Assembly: GCF_010983895.1 (NCBI RefSeq)
Contig: NZ_CP048836.1
Coordinates: forward strand, 2,852,001-2,916,000
Origin: Nitrogeniibacter mangrovi
GTDB taxonomy: Bacteria; Pseudomonadota; Gammaproteobacteria; Burkholderiales; Rhodocyclaceae
Direction of reading: 5' to 3'
DNA: 64,000 nt
A model generated the notes under the pieces. The model worked only from the letters and a program-made list of their open reading frames with translations. It did no database searches and was not told where the DNA came from. Both the position numbers and the translations under genes were made by a program. Every line of letters starts with the position of its first letter. Positions within the stretch are counted from its first letter, which is position 1. This document shows, piece after piece, positions 17,173 through 26,418 of this stretch.

Positions 17173-19080
17173 TCAGACGTCGAGCAGCCCCCGCGCAGCC
17201 AGCACCTCGACGACCCGGTCCGCCGCCTCTTCCGGCGAGCATTCGGCGGTGCTCACGCGCACCTCCGGTTCCTCCGGCGGCTCGTAGGGCGAGTCGATGC
17301 CGGTGAAGTTCTTCAGTTCGCCGCGCCGGGCCTTCTTGTAGAGGCCTTTGGGGTCGCGCTCCTCGGCCACGGCCAGCGGGGTGTCCACGTGGATCTCGAG
17401 GAACTCGCCCTCTTCGACCAGCGCGCGCGCCATGCGGCGCTCGGAGCGGAACGGGGAGATGAAGGCGGTGATCACGATCAGGCCGGCGTCGACCATCAAC
17501 CGGGCGACCTCGGCCACGCGGCGGATGTTCTCCACCCGGTCGGCATCGGTGAAGCCCAGATCCTTGTTGAGCCCGTGGCGCACGTTGTCGCCATCGAGCA
17601 GGTAGGTGTGCCGGCCCATGGCGTGCAGTTTCTTCTCCACCAGGTTGGCGATGGTGGACTTGCCCGCACCCGACAGACCGGTGAGCCACAGCACGCAGGG
17701 CTTCTGGCCCTTGATGGCGCCGCGGGCAGCCTTGTCCACGTCCACATGCTGCATGTGGATGTTGTGGGCACGGCGCAGGGCGAAGTGGATGAGGCCGGCG
17801 CCGACGGTGTTGTTGGTGAGCCGGTCGATGAGGATGAAGCCGCCGGTGTCGGGATTGTCCTTGTAGGCATCGAAGGCGATCTGGCGGTCCAGGCTCAGGT
17901 TGCACACGCCGATGCCGTTCAGTTCCAGTTTCTTGGCCGCCATGTGGTCGAGGTTGTTCACGTTCACCTGGTACTTGATCTCGGTGACCGTGGCCATGAC
18001 CGTCTTGGCGCCGATCTTGAGCAGGTAGGGGCGGCCCGGGAACATGGGCTCGTCGTGCATCCACACCACCGTGACCTCGAACTGGTCGGCCGAACTGCAC
18101 GGCGCCTCGATGGTGGAGATGACGTCGCCGCGGGAGATGTCGATCTCGTCGTTGAGCGTGAGCGTGACCGACTGGCCGGCGATGGCCTGGGGCAGGTCGC
18201 CGTCGCGGGTGACGATGCGCGCCACCGAGCTTTCCTTGCCGGAGGGCTGCACGCGGATACGGTCGCCCACCTTGACGACGCCGGAGGCCAGCGTGCCGGC
18301 AAAGCCACGGAAATCGAGGTTCGGCCGGTTGACCCACTGCACCGGCAGGCGGAAGGGCTGGGCCTGCAGACGGGTCTCATCGACTTCCACCGTCTCCAGG
18401 TAGGCCATGAGCGTGGCGCCGTGGTACCAGGGCATGCGGTCGCTCGGCTCGATGATGTTGTCGCCCTTGAACGCCGACATGGGGATGAAGGTGACCGACG
18501 CCAGGCCGATCTGCGTAGCGAAGTCGCGGAAATCCTCGACGATCTTGCGGAAGGTGTTTTCGCTGTAGTCGACCAGATCCATCTTGTTGACGGCCACCAC
18601 GATGTGGCGGATGCCGATCAGCGACACCAGGTAGCTGTGGCGCCGGGTCTGGGTGAGCACGCCCTTGCGCGCATCGACCATGAGCACCGCCACGTCGGCG
18701 GTGGAGGCACCGGTGACCATGTTGCGGGTGTATTGCTCGTGCCCCGGGGTGTCGGCCACGATGAATTTGCGCCGGTCGGTGGAGAAGAAGCGGTAGGCCA
18801 CGTCGATGGTGATGCCCTGCTCGCGCTCGGCGGCGAGGCCGTCGACCAGCAGCGCAAAGTCCAGCTGCTCGCCCTGGGTGCCCCACTTGCGCGAGTCGGC
18901 TTCCACCGCCGCGAGCTGGTCTTCGAACAGCATCTTGGATTCGTACAGCAGACGGCCGATGAGTGTGCTCTTGCCGTCGTCCACGCTGCCGCAGGTGATG
19001 AAACGCAGCAGACTCTTGTGCTCGTGGGCCTTGAGGTACTGCTCGATGTCGGTGGCGATGAGATCGGAGATATGGGCCAT
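17173..19080 (-). CDS. cysNC: Bifunctional sulfate adenylyltransferase large subunit / adenylylsulfate kinase
   Basis: 635 residues. Residues 1-440 are CysN, the GTPase subunit of ATP sulfurylase: G1 GSVDDGKST (31-39), G3 DTPGHEQ and G4 NKMD. Residues 468-635 are APS kinase (CysC): P-loop GLSGAGKST (468-476), [17 protein letters not shown], and the lid-region [22 protein letters not shown]. The protein therefore takes sulfate through APS to PAPS, together with CysD. The fused form is common in betaproteobacteria. It is probably transcribed from the cysD side through a 150-base spacer that carries an inverted repeat element. PAPS serves sulfate assimilation in many bacteria, but here a sulfotransferase lies 6 kb away. 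Confidence 0.97.
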   Translation of the reverse strand: MAHISDLIATDIEQYLKAHEHKSLLRFITCGSVDDGKSTLIGRLLYESKMLFEDQLAAVEADSRKWGTQGEQLDFALLVDGLAAEREQGITIDVAYRFFSTDRRKFIVADTPGHEQYTRNMVTGASTADVAVLMVDARKGVLTQTRRHSYLVSLIGIRHIVVAVNKMDLVDYSENTFRKIVEDFRDFATQIGLASVTFIPMSAFKGDNIIEPSDRMPWYHGATLMAYLETVEVDETRLQAQPFRLPVQWVNRPNLDFRGFAGTLASGVVKVGDRIRVQPSGKESSVARIVTRDGDLPQAIAGQSVTLTLNDEIDISRGDVISTIEAPCSSADQFEVTVVWMHDEPMFPGRPYLLKIGAKTVMATVTEIKYQVNVNNLDHMAAKKLELNGIGVCNLSLDRQIAFDAYKDNPDTGGFILIDRLTNNTVGAGLIHFALRRAHNIHMQHVDVDKAARGAIKGQKPCVLWLTGLSGAGKSTIANLVEKKLHAMGRHTYLLDGDNVRHGLNKDLGFTDADRVENIRRVAEVARLMVDAGLIVITAFISPFRSERRMARALVEEGEFLEIHVDTPLAVAEERDPKGLYKKARRGELKNFTGIDSPYEPPEEPEVRVSTAECSPEEAADRVVEVLAARGLLDV

Positions 19081-19130
19081 GGTGGAATGTCTCGGGTCAG
19101 TGTTCGTGGGCTGCTAGCTGCGTGCTTCTG

Positions 19131-19201
19131 CGTAGGTCGGACTTCAGTCCGACAAATCCCCTCTGGAAAACGGTCGCCGTCGGACTGAAGTCCGACCTAC
19201 G
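19131..19201. repeat. REP/BIME-like inverted repeat between cysD and cysNC
   Basis: Two perfect 23-base inverted arms (19131-19153 and 19179-19201) flank a 25-base centre. Each arm contains its own near-palindrome, GTCGGACT-TC-AGTCCGAC, so either arm can fold alone into an 8-bp hairpin. The CGTAGGTCGG end and paired opposite orientation match the layout of bacterial interspersed mosaic elements made of REP sequences. It sits in the 150-base spacer of a two-gene operon, a usual REP site, and could stabilise or attenuate the cysD-cysNC message. Confidence 0.8.
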
Positions 19202-19230
19202 GGAGAGCGGCCGTGCCGGCGTGGGTGCCA

Positions 19231-20130
19231 TCAGAAGTACCCTTCCTGTTTTTTCTTTTCCATCGACGCGGCGGAATCGTGGTCGATGACCCGGCCCTGG
19301 CGCTCGGAGGTCTTGGTCAGGAGCATCTCCTGGATGATGGCGGGCAGCGTGTCCGCCGCGGACTCGACCGCGCCGGTGAGCGGATAGCAGCCCAGGGTGC
19401 GGAAGCGCACCATCTTCATCATCGGCACCTCGCCCGGTTTGAGCGGCATGCGCTCGTCGTCCACCATGATCAGGGTGCCGTCGCGCTCCACCACCGGGCG
19501 CTCGGCCGCGTAGTACAGCGGCACGATGGGGATGTTCTCCAGGTAGATGTATTGCCAGATGTCCAGTTCGGTCCAGTTGGAGAGCGGGAACACGCGCATG
19601 GATTCACCCTTGTGCTTGCGCGCGTTGTAGAGCTTCCACAGCTCCGGGCGCTGGTTCTTCGGGTCCCAGCGGTGCTGCGCGGTGCGGAACGAGAAGATGC
19701 GTTCCTTGGCGCGCGATTTCTCCTCGTCGCGACGCGCGCCGCCGAAGGCGGCATCGAAGCCGTACTTGTCGAGCGCCTGCTTGAGCCCCTCGGTCTTCAT
19801 GATGTCGGTATGGATGGCCGATCCGTGGGTGAACGGGTTGATACCCTTCTCCGCCCCTTCCGGATTGATGTGCACCAGCAGGTCCACCCCCAGATCCTTG
19901 ACGATCCGGTCGCGGAAGGCATACATCTCCCGGAACTTCCACTGCGTATCCACATGCAGCAGCGGAAACGGCGGCTTGGCCGGGTGGAAGGCCTTCATGG
20001 CCAGGTGCAGCATCACGGCGCTGTCCTTGCCGATGGAGTACAGCATGACGGGGTTGTCGGCTTCGGCGACGACCTCGCGCATGATGTGGATGCTTTCGGC
20101 TTCGAGCCGCTGCAGATGGGTGAGCGTCAT
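19231..20130 (-). CDS. cysD: Sulfate adenylyltransferase subunit 2
   Basis: 299 residues, the normal CysD length. PP-loop ATP-pyrophosphatase of ATP sulfurylase: [20 protein letters not shown] carries the SxGKDS loop (about 30-36), followed by [36 protein letters not shown] and [15 protein letters not shown]. The C-terminal [23 protein letters not shown] is the usual CysN-contact tail. The start at 20130 is preferred because GAGG lies 7 bases before the ATG and the protein then begins [13 protein letters not shown] like other CysD. The reading frame nevertheless stays open upstream to 20982 with no stop, joining it to a transposase-like extension (separate entry). Forms the heterodimer with CysNC. 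Confidence 0.95.
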   Translation of the reverse strand: MTLTHLQRLEAESIHIMREVVAEADNPVMLYSIGKDSAVMLHLAMKAFHPAKPPFPLLHVDTQWKFREMYAFRDRIVKDLGVDLLVHINPEGAEKGINPFTHGSAIHTDIMKTEGLKQALDKYGFDAAFGGARRDEEKSRAKERIFSFRTAQHRWDPKNQRPELWKLYNARKHKGESMRVFPLSNWTELDIWQYIYLENIPIVPLYYAAERPVVERDGTLIMVDDERMPLKPGEVPMMKMVRFRTLGCYPLTGAVESAADTLPAIIQEMLLTKTSERQGRVIDHDSAASMEKKKQEGYF

Positions 20131-20973
20131 GGGAGTCCTCGTGACGGTTTCGCTGTTCGTCGAACCCGCGGCCGCGGGCGCGTTGAGATGGCCCGGCGCC
20201 TGCCAGCGGGCCGGTAGCGGATGGATGTCGATGCGCCCGGCCATGCGCTGGAGCCACGGGCCGATATCGGCGATGGTATCGAGACGGGGCCCGTGCCACA
20301 GCAGGTGGATCTTGCGCCCGGCCGCCCCGATCAATCGCGTCATGAATTCTTTAATGTCGTCGCTGCGCAAGGGCGCTGGCCGCAGTATCCAGCGCAGCTT
20401 GCCACGCCGGTCATGGGCGTAGAGCATGACATGTGTCCGCTCGACCGCGACAATCGACGCCCACAGCAGCTCCGCCCCTTCCTGCTTCGCCCGGGCCACG
20501 AGCGGTGCGAACACGGTCTCGCCCCATGCCCGCGCGGACTCGCCCTGCGCCTGACGCCAGTTGTCCTGAAGATCGGGCGCGCTCAGCCCCCAGCGCGCGG
20601 CATGACGGGCCGCCGTACGGGGCGTCAGCGCGATACCGAACGTCGCCTCCAGCCAGCGGCACAGGGCCGGATAGTCCCACAGCCCGGCGCCCCCGTCGAC
20701 GGGCGCATCGCCCGCGGCAAACAGGGCATCCCGGATGTTCACGTCCCGCTGCGCGGGGATGCGCGTGCCCGAGCCCGCGCGGCGACCCCGACGACCCACG
20801 TCCACCGCTGCCCAGCCGCCGGCATCGAAGGCCTTGCAGGCGGCAATGATGGTCGGCGCCGACAAGCCGGTCGCCCGCGCCACATCGGCGAGCGTGCGCC
20901 CCTGTCGACGCAGCTCCACCGCGCGTCGGCGGGTGGCATTGAGTGCAGCAAGGGATCGTGGACTGGCGTTCAT
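20131..20973 (-). CDS. Transposase-derived HTH protein, in frame with cysD (no stop between)
   Basis: About 281 codons read without interruption into cysD. The first 60 residues are a helix-turn-helix ([35 protein letters not shown]...), then a winged-helix segment ([36 protein letters not shown]) as in the IS630 family N-terminus. The last part ([29 protein letters not shown], then [34 protein letters not shown]) follows the IS630 DDE_3 pattern. The second acidic residue, normally in a LDNAxxH strand, is replaced (LLWHGPR). It therefore looks like a domesticated, inactive transposase, perhaps a regulator of the cys genes. The ATG at 20973 or a TTG at 20982 could start it; neither has a clear ribosome-binding site. 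Whether a fused 580-residue protein or two products are made is open. Confidence 0.65.
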
Positions 20974-20982
20974 GTCACGCAA

Positions 20983-21072
20983 TACGTTGGCATGGTGATA
21001 TATTAAACAAACAAACCAGCCAATGTGCTGTTAAATATTTATTAGCATGATACATATCGATGGAGTTTCACC
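20983..21072. promoter_or_regulatory. AT-rich divergent promoter region between the cysD unit and cysQ
   Basis: Ninety bases separate the divergent HTH-cysD and cysQ reading frames. They are markedly A/T rich against the surroundings (runs such as ATATTAAACAAACAAACC and TTAAATATTTATTAGC). Both units need a promoter here. No confident -35/-10 pair or CysB site can be assigned by eye. Confidence 0.4.
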
Positions 21073-21834
<762 letters not shown>

Positions 21835-21857
21835 GCGAATCCGTTCCGACATTCACG

Positions 21858-23588
21858 ATGGATCCTGCCCACGCCGTCCTGATTTCGCTCGGGACCTTGC
21901 TCGCCCTGCTCGTGCATGGCCGGTTTCCCCCCATGCTGCTGTTCTCCGTCTGGGCGGGCGGCTTCCATGTGCTGGGGCTCATCGACCAGGAGACCTTGCT
22001 CACCAGCTATGCCAACCCCGGCCTCGCGGTGCTGGTTTTGCTGATGATCGTCTCCCTGGTGCTCGAGCGCGCGCCCATCCTCGAGATTGCCTTTCGCAAG
22101 CTCATCAACGGCCGTACCGGTCCCGCCGTCTTCAAGCTGTCGGCCGTCACCGCGCTGGCCTCCGCCTTCCTCAACAACACTGCGGTCGTCAGCGCCTTGC
22201 TGGGCACGGTCAGCAACCAGCGCACCCACCCACCGTCGAAGCTGCTCCTGCCGCTCTCCTACGCTGCGGTGCTGGGCGGCATCACCACGCTGGTGGGCAC
22301 GTCCACCAACCTGGTGGTCAACTCCTTCGCGGTGCGTGCCGGGCTCGAGCCAATCGGCATGTTCCAGATGGCGTGGGTCGGCGTCCCCGTAGCGGTGGCC
22401 TGCATCCTGCTGCTCGGCGTCCTGGCCCGATGGCTGCCGGACCGGGGGCAACGCAACCACCACGGCCGCCAGGACTACTTTCTCGAGGCCCGGGTCGGCA
22501 CCACGTCGCCGCTCATCGGCAAGAGCATCGAACAGAACGCGCTGCGCAACCTCGAAGGCCTGTTCCTGGTCGAGATCATGCGCGACGGACGCCTGATCTC
22601 TCCGGTCACGCCGGAAGAGGTGCTCGAAGCCGACGACACCCTGATCTTTACCGGCGAAGTAGACAAGATGCACGTCATCGAGCGCTTTCCCGGGCTGCAG
22701 GTGTTCGGCACCCGCGCCGACGCGCTGTTGCGCTCCAATCTGGTCGAAGTGGTGATCTCGAACGAATCGGAGCTGGCCAACCGCACCTTGCGCGAGGTGG
22801 ATTTCCGCACCATGTTCGACGCCGGTGTGGTCGGCATCCGCCGCGGGGAAAAACGCCTGACCGGCCAGCTCGGCCGCATCCCGCTGCGGGTCGGCGACGC
22901 CCTGTTGCTGGCGGTGGGCAAGGATTTCGCGCAGCACCGCAACCTCACGCGCAACTTCCATGTGGTCGGCGGCGCCCCGCTGCATCCCAAACTGTCGAAC
23001 ATCCAGACCGCCTGGTCCCTGGGCGGCTTCGCCCTGGTGATCGCGCTGGCCACCGCCGGCATCCTTCCCTTGTTCGCCGGCCTGCTCCTGATGCTCGGCG
23101 CCCTGATCGCCACACGCACCCTGACGATGGGCGAGATCCGCCGCCGCTTTCCCTTCGAACTCGTCCTCGTCGTGGGCGGCGCACTGGCCATCGCCCGTTC
23201 GCTCGAATCCTCCGGCGGCGCCGACCTGATCACCGACGCGGTCAAAGCGGTGTTCCACGGCCACGGCGTGTGGGGCGCCTTTGTCGGTATCTACCTGATG
23301 ACGGTGATTCTCACCGAATGCGTCACCAACAACGCCGCCGCCGCCCTCGCCTTCCCCATCGCGCTGAGCACCGCCCGCGCCTTCGGCGCCGACCCGACGC
23401 CCTTCGTGATGGTCGTCGCCTACGGCGCGAGCGCGGCCTTCATGATGCCCTCGGGCTACCAGACCCACCTGATGGTGTATTCGCCGGGGCGCTATCGGAC
23501 ACTCGATTTCGTGCGTTCGGGGCTGCCCATGAGCCTGCTCTACGCCGCACTTGTTATAACTCTTACCCCAATGCGATTCCCATTCTAG
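21858..23588 (+). CDS. SLC13-family permease with two TrkA_C domains (likely sulfate/anion transporter)
   Basis: 576-residue inner-membrane transporter. An N-terminal set of helices carries the SNT motif ALASAFLNNTAVVSALLG and VGTSTNLVVNSFAV. Residues about 205-370 hold two RCK_C/TrkA_C domains (for example YFLEARVGTTSPLIGKSIEQ and LVEVVISNESELANRTLREV). The C-terminal half repeats the transport motif (LTECVTNNAAAALAFPIAL, YGASAAFMMPSGYQTH). This layout matches the SLC13-like sodium/sulfate carriers often linked to cys genes, so sulfate is the inferred substrate. The last 13 codons or so are AT-rich, unlike the rest of the gene, and mark the edge of the low-G+C insert. The stop overlaps by 4 bases the stop of the convergent gene. 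Confidence 0.88.
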   Translation: MDPAHAVLISLGTLLALLVHGRFPPMLLFSVWAGGFHVLGLIDQETLLTSYANPGLAVLVLLMIVSLVLERAPILEIAFRKLINGRTGPAVFKLSAVTALASAFLNNTAVVSALLGTVSNQRTHPPSKLLLPLSYAAVLGGITTLVGTSTNLVVNSFAVRAGLEPIGMFQMAWVGVPVAVACILLLGVLARWLPDRGQRNHHGRQDYFLEARVGTTSPLIGKSIEQNALRNLEGLFLVEIMRDGRLISPVTPEEVLEADDTLIFTGEVDKMHVIERFPGLQVFGTRADALLRSNLVEVVISNESELANRTLREVDFRTMFDAGVVGIRRGEKRLTGQLGRIPLRVGDALLLAVGKDFAQHRNLTRNFHVVGGAPLHPKLSNIQTAWSLGGFALVIALATAGILPLFAGLLLMLGALIATRTLTMGEIRRRFPFELVLVVGGALAIARSLESSGGADLITDAVKAVFHGHGVWGAFVGIYLMTVILTECVTNNAAAALAFPIALSTARAFGADPTPFVMVVAYGASAAFMMPSGYQTHLMVYSPGRYRTLDFVRSGLPMSLLYAALVITLTPMRFPF

Positions 23589-25130
23589 ATGTCATTTCGA
23601 AAGCCATAAGAATCAGGAGAAGAAAAACATACCCCTCGCGGCTTCTTCGCGAACCGAAGAATACTAAGCCTCGGCCAAATAAGCACATACACTTTCGGCT
23701 CATACTTATTCTCTTCAAACAACCTTCTTCGAGTTTTCGAGCTCGAAATGGCATCGGAAGACCCACCTTCCGTGGAATAATAGAAACTCTCAGCACCCCA
23801 ACTGACTGGAAAATCTCGAATATATGAAAGATGAGGGCAAATTTTCGAAATTACCGGATCAACAAACCAACTTCCACGAAAAACGCCCCTCAAAAAAGAA
23901 TTCATAGAAAGGATATCCGCGACTTTATAGTACGCGTCTTTCCATCCTAGTTCGTTGAACTCTTGAACATTTTCCAGGTGAGTATGAATTTCCAAATAGG
24001 GAAAATTTCTTCTTGCTCTTAGAAAATAGAATTTAGCAAATTTGAAGAATTGTCTTATACCTCCCGACCACAAGAGTCGCCGCGGAAAGCCACCCACCTC
24101 TACCAGCCCGGGCCCAATTGGAATTAGCCGTCCGCCAGCAATAGCAAGATCTTTCACAAAGCGATCATTGCCCAACGAGAAAGAAAACCCAGAACCGGGA
24201 TTCATATTTTTCTTCATCCTGGAAAACTCCCTCTCATAAACATCTTTAAAATATCCAGGAAGATCTAAATTTGTATTTTTGAAATCAAACTTATCAATAA
24301 AATACCCGAGAGCTAATCTACAAAATTCCTCTCCATTAAATAGGGCTGCAATTTCGCCAAGGCTTTTGAGTTCATTTCCGAAATTCGCATAACCTCCTTC
24401 GCGCCGGCCACTAATGTAAAACTTCCAGAATTCGGCCAATTTAAGTTCAACACAAGCAGAAGATACACCAATTTCTTCCTGAGAATATAGAGAATTATCG
24501 TGACGCTTACCCATGAAAATTCAACCAAAATGAATTGAAATACTTTTCGAAATCAAGATCAACAGGATCTAAGACCCACCCCTAACAACAAGAGACTTAA
24601 TAAATCTATAGAATTGAATTAAATACAACATTCTATCGCCCGGAAAAAGGAGATCAGATCGAACGCGAAAATCAAAAAAGAGCAAAAACCATTCCGCGAC
24701 GCTTTTTGCTTTTTGTAAAAATGGCAGCCTTTTGTCTCTAATTCGCGAAACAACGTAGCCAACATCAAAAGGGAATGTGTACCTCACGAAAACTGGCCTA
24801 ACCTGAGGCGATGACACTGAAACGGTAGCGCCCCTTGCGCTGTCCACGAGGAGAACTGGAAAGTTAATTCCGCTGTACAGCGCCACATGCAAAGATGCCC
24901 AAAATCTCGGGTTCAGTTCGACAAACCAAAACTTGCCACTAAATTTGTCCCATCGATATTCAAGCATCGAAACGCCCTCCCATCCAAGACAAAGAACCTT
25001 GGCTCTAGCGTCTCGCATTATTTCATCGTTCCACCAAGCTCCACGTAGAGAACAATACCCACCGGTATGGGGAACTTCGTGAATACATCGAGTCATAAAC
25101 TCTTGCTTAATGGCGCCATTTTTGACAAAA
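23548..25130. other. Low-G+C insert with edges inside two genes
   Basis: About 1.6 kb is far poorer in G+C than everything around it: the 60 bases at 24241-24300 hold 13 G/C, whereas 22861-22920 hold 47. The left edge falls in the last codons of the SLC13 permease. The right edge falls at about 25130, in the middle of the ATP-grasp gene, whose 5' half is G+C-rich and 3' half A+T-rich. It contains one whole unknown gene. No insertion-sequence ends, integrase or direct repeats were seen at the edges. Recent transfer by recombination is the likeliest reading. Confidence 0.8.
23585..24514 (-). CDS. Hypothetical protein encoded on AT-rich DNA
   Basis: 309 residues, no signal peptide and no clear membrane helix. 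I do not recognise the family. It is rich in aromatic and basic residues, with segments such as FYFLRARRNFPYLEIHTHLENVQEFNELGWKDAYY and FRGSWFVDPVISKICPHLSYIRDFPVSWG. The C-terminal SSSKTRRRLFEENKYEPKVYVLIWPR resembles a nucleotide- or sugar-binding enzyme tail only in a general way. Codon use is strongly A/T biased, unlike the flanking genes. It is the last gene of the polysaccharide operon direction and lies 54 bases after the ATP-grasp gene, so an accessory role in polymer tailoring is possible. The ATG at 24514 has no strong ribosome-binding site. Confidence 0.7.
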   Translation of the reverse strand: MGKRHDNSLYSQEEIGVSSACVELKLAEFWKFYISGRREGGYANFGNELKSLGEIAALFNGEEFCRLALGYFIDKFDFKNTNLDLPGYFKDVYEREFSRMKKNMNPGSGFSFSLGNDRFVKDLAIAGGRLIPIGPGLVEVGGFPRRLLWSGGIRQFFKFAKFYFLRARRNFPYLEIHTHLENVQEFNELGWKDAYYKVADILSMNSFLRGVFRGSWFVDPVISKICPHLSYIRDFPVSWGAESFYYSTEGGSSDAISSSKTRRRLFEENKYEPKVYVLIWPRLSILRFAKKPRGVCFSSPDSYGFRNDI

Positions 25131-25771
25131 AAATGCGCGCCCACACCCACTCCTGGAACAAAGGCCTGGACGAGGATGCGCCGAAAGTCCACAAGACGTT
25201 CCCGGACCAGACGACATGCCTCACCAGCGGACTGCACGGCGCAGACGAAACCGCCGCGCTCTTCCCTGGCGTCTGCCGCATCGCCCTTGACGAAGAGAGG
25301 GAACGACAACGTCGCCAGTTCCGCCTCGGTCGGAAGTTCCTGTTCCGCCTGGATCAGATAGGTCGTGGGCAGATGCGCCGTTTGCTGCGCTTCGATGAAT
25401 TTGCCGATCACGGCGGTCTTGCTCAGGCAGTCATAGACCAGAGACGCCCGCGACGGTGTCGGCATCAGGTGCGAAAATTCGTCGTAATGGGCACGAACGG
25501 CGACGAGGAAACCTTCGCTCGGAATAATGGCGCGAATGCCGTGATCCACGATCACGTCTCGCAGCCATTCGATGAAGTCGTGACGTCCATATGGCGGGCA
25601 AACCAGTGCCTGCCTGACGAAGTTCGATGAAAAGCCGAGCGCGTCCTCTTCGGCGTCACATGCGATGACAGGATACCCCGCACCACCGAGCGCCCTGACC
25701 ACACCAATCATCCCGATGGCATGCACATCGGTGACGAGCACGGGGAACGCCGACCTGCTGACAATGTTCAT
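24569..25771 (-). CDS. ATP-grasp carboxylate-amine ligase-like protein (mosaic gene)
   Basis: 400 residues. The N-terminal lobe begins FPVLVTDVHAIGMIGVVRALGGAG. FPLFVKGDAADAREERGG gives the ATP-binding lysine strand, RILVQAFVPGVGVGAHFFV the second, and FWFVELNPRFWASLHVALYSG the Mg-binding E-x-N-x-R motif (about residue 295). It is of the same general type as the ligase half of the gene at 7414 (VEFK...MEINGRFWGSLPLAI). ATP-grasp enzymes join a carboxylate to an amine or thiol; in surface-polymer loci they often add amino acids. Base composition changes abruptly at about 25130, so the 5' half (residues 1 to about 210) matches the host and the 3' half is foreign, yet the frame is intact. Confidence 0.85.
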   Translation of the reverse strand: MNIVSRSAFPVLVTDVHAIGMIGVVRALGGAGYPVIACDAEEDALGFSSNFVRQALVCPPYGRHDFIEWLRDVIVDHGIRAIIPSEGFLVAVRAHYDEFSHLMPTPSRASLVYDCLSKTAVIGKFIEAQQTAHLPTTYLIQAEQELPTEAELATLSFPLFVKGDAADAREERGGFVCAVQSAGEACRLVRERLVDFRRILVQAFVPGVGVGAHFFVKNGAIKQEFMTRCIHEVPHTGGYCSLRGAWWNDEIMRDARAKVLCLGWEGVSMLEYRWDKFSGKFWFVELNPRFWASLHVALYSGINFPVLLVDSARGATVSVSSPQVRPVFVRYTFPFDVGYVVSRIRDKRLPFLQKAKSVAEWFLLFFDFRVRSDLLFPGDRMLYLIQFYRFIKSLVVRGGS

Positions 25772-25812
25772 GAATTTCTAGCTCTTTTTGGCTTGTTATC
25801 GGGACGCCGGTC

Positions 25813-26415
25813 CTAGCATGAGAGGCGCGACAGCGTCACACGCCCGAAGCGCATCCGGCGCCGCAATCGATCGACACATCGAAACCCCACGGCACGAAGG
25901 GCATTTTCAGAGACCACATTGCCATTCTCCACCGCCGCGAAAACGTGCTGGGCCCCCGTCACGTCGCGAGCATCCGCGCAGATCGTCTCGAGAACCTTTC
26001 GGTACAGTCCCTTACCTCGCGCCGCAGGATGCGTGTAGGCGTTGTACAAAACCGTCGAGCGCGGCGGAAAATCATAACGCTGACTGACAAACGGGAACCA
26101 GGCGCTGTCCTGGCACGGATTGACCCAACAATAGTGTTCCAAACGCCCCCCGTTCGCACAGCTATAGCACCAGACGCCCTGATCGATCCGGTGACGCGCC
26201 TCCTGAAGGAACGCGGCGCGAGTCAGCCAGCGCTCGGTCTGCTCGAACTGGTCGAGGTCTCGCTCGACATTCCGGTGAACATCCGGATGCGGCGCACATT
26301 CGGCGGCTCGACAATCAAGCGAAAAAATACCGAGGACATGATCCGAGTACACCCACTGGATCGGGCGCGATTTCAACACACGACGGAGCACCCGCAGCAA
26401 CATACCGCCCACCAT
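25813..26415 (-). CDS. GNAT-family N-acetyltransferase
   Basis: 200 residues. The C-terminal half carries the acetyl-CoA-binding motif A of GNAT enzymes: VLYNAYTHPAARGKGLYRKVL with the R/Q-x-x-G-x-G/A loop as R-G-K-G-L-Y (about 133-138), then HVFAAVENGNVVSENALRAVGF, the usual motif B. The N-terminal 100 residues form a substrate region with several Trp, His and Cys. The gene lies 3 bases after the upstream deacetylase stop. ATG 26415 directly abuts AGGAG, and an ATG four codons later is an alternative. Pairing with a deacetylase suggests acyl exchange on an amino sugar, which is inference. Confidence 0.8.
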   Translation of the reverse strand: MVGGMLLRVLRRVLKSRPIQWVYSDHVLGIFSLDCRAAECAPHPDVHRNVERDLDQFEQTERWLTRAAFLQEARHRIDQGVWCYSCANGGRLEHYCWVNPCQDSAWFPFVSQRYDFPPRSTVLYNAYTHPAARGKGLYRKVLETICADARDVTGAQHVFAAVENGNVVSENALRAVGFRCVDRLRRRMRFGRVTLSRLSC

Positions 26416-26418
26416 CTC

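Noticed and set aside
17389-19188. 599-codon open frame on the + strand opposite cysNC
   Set aside because: CysNC is unmistakable on the other strand; this frame is Val/Asp/His/Gly-rich without family features.
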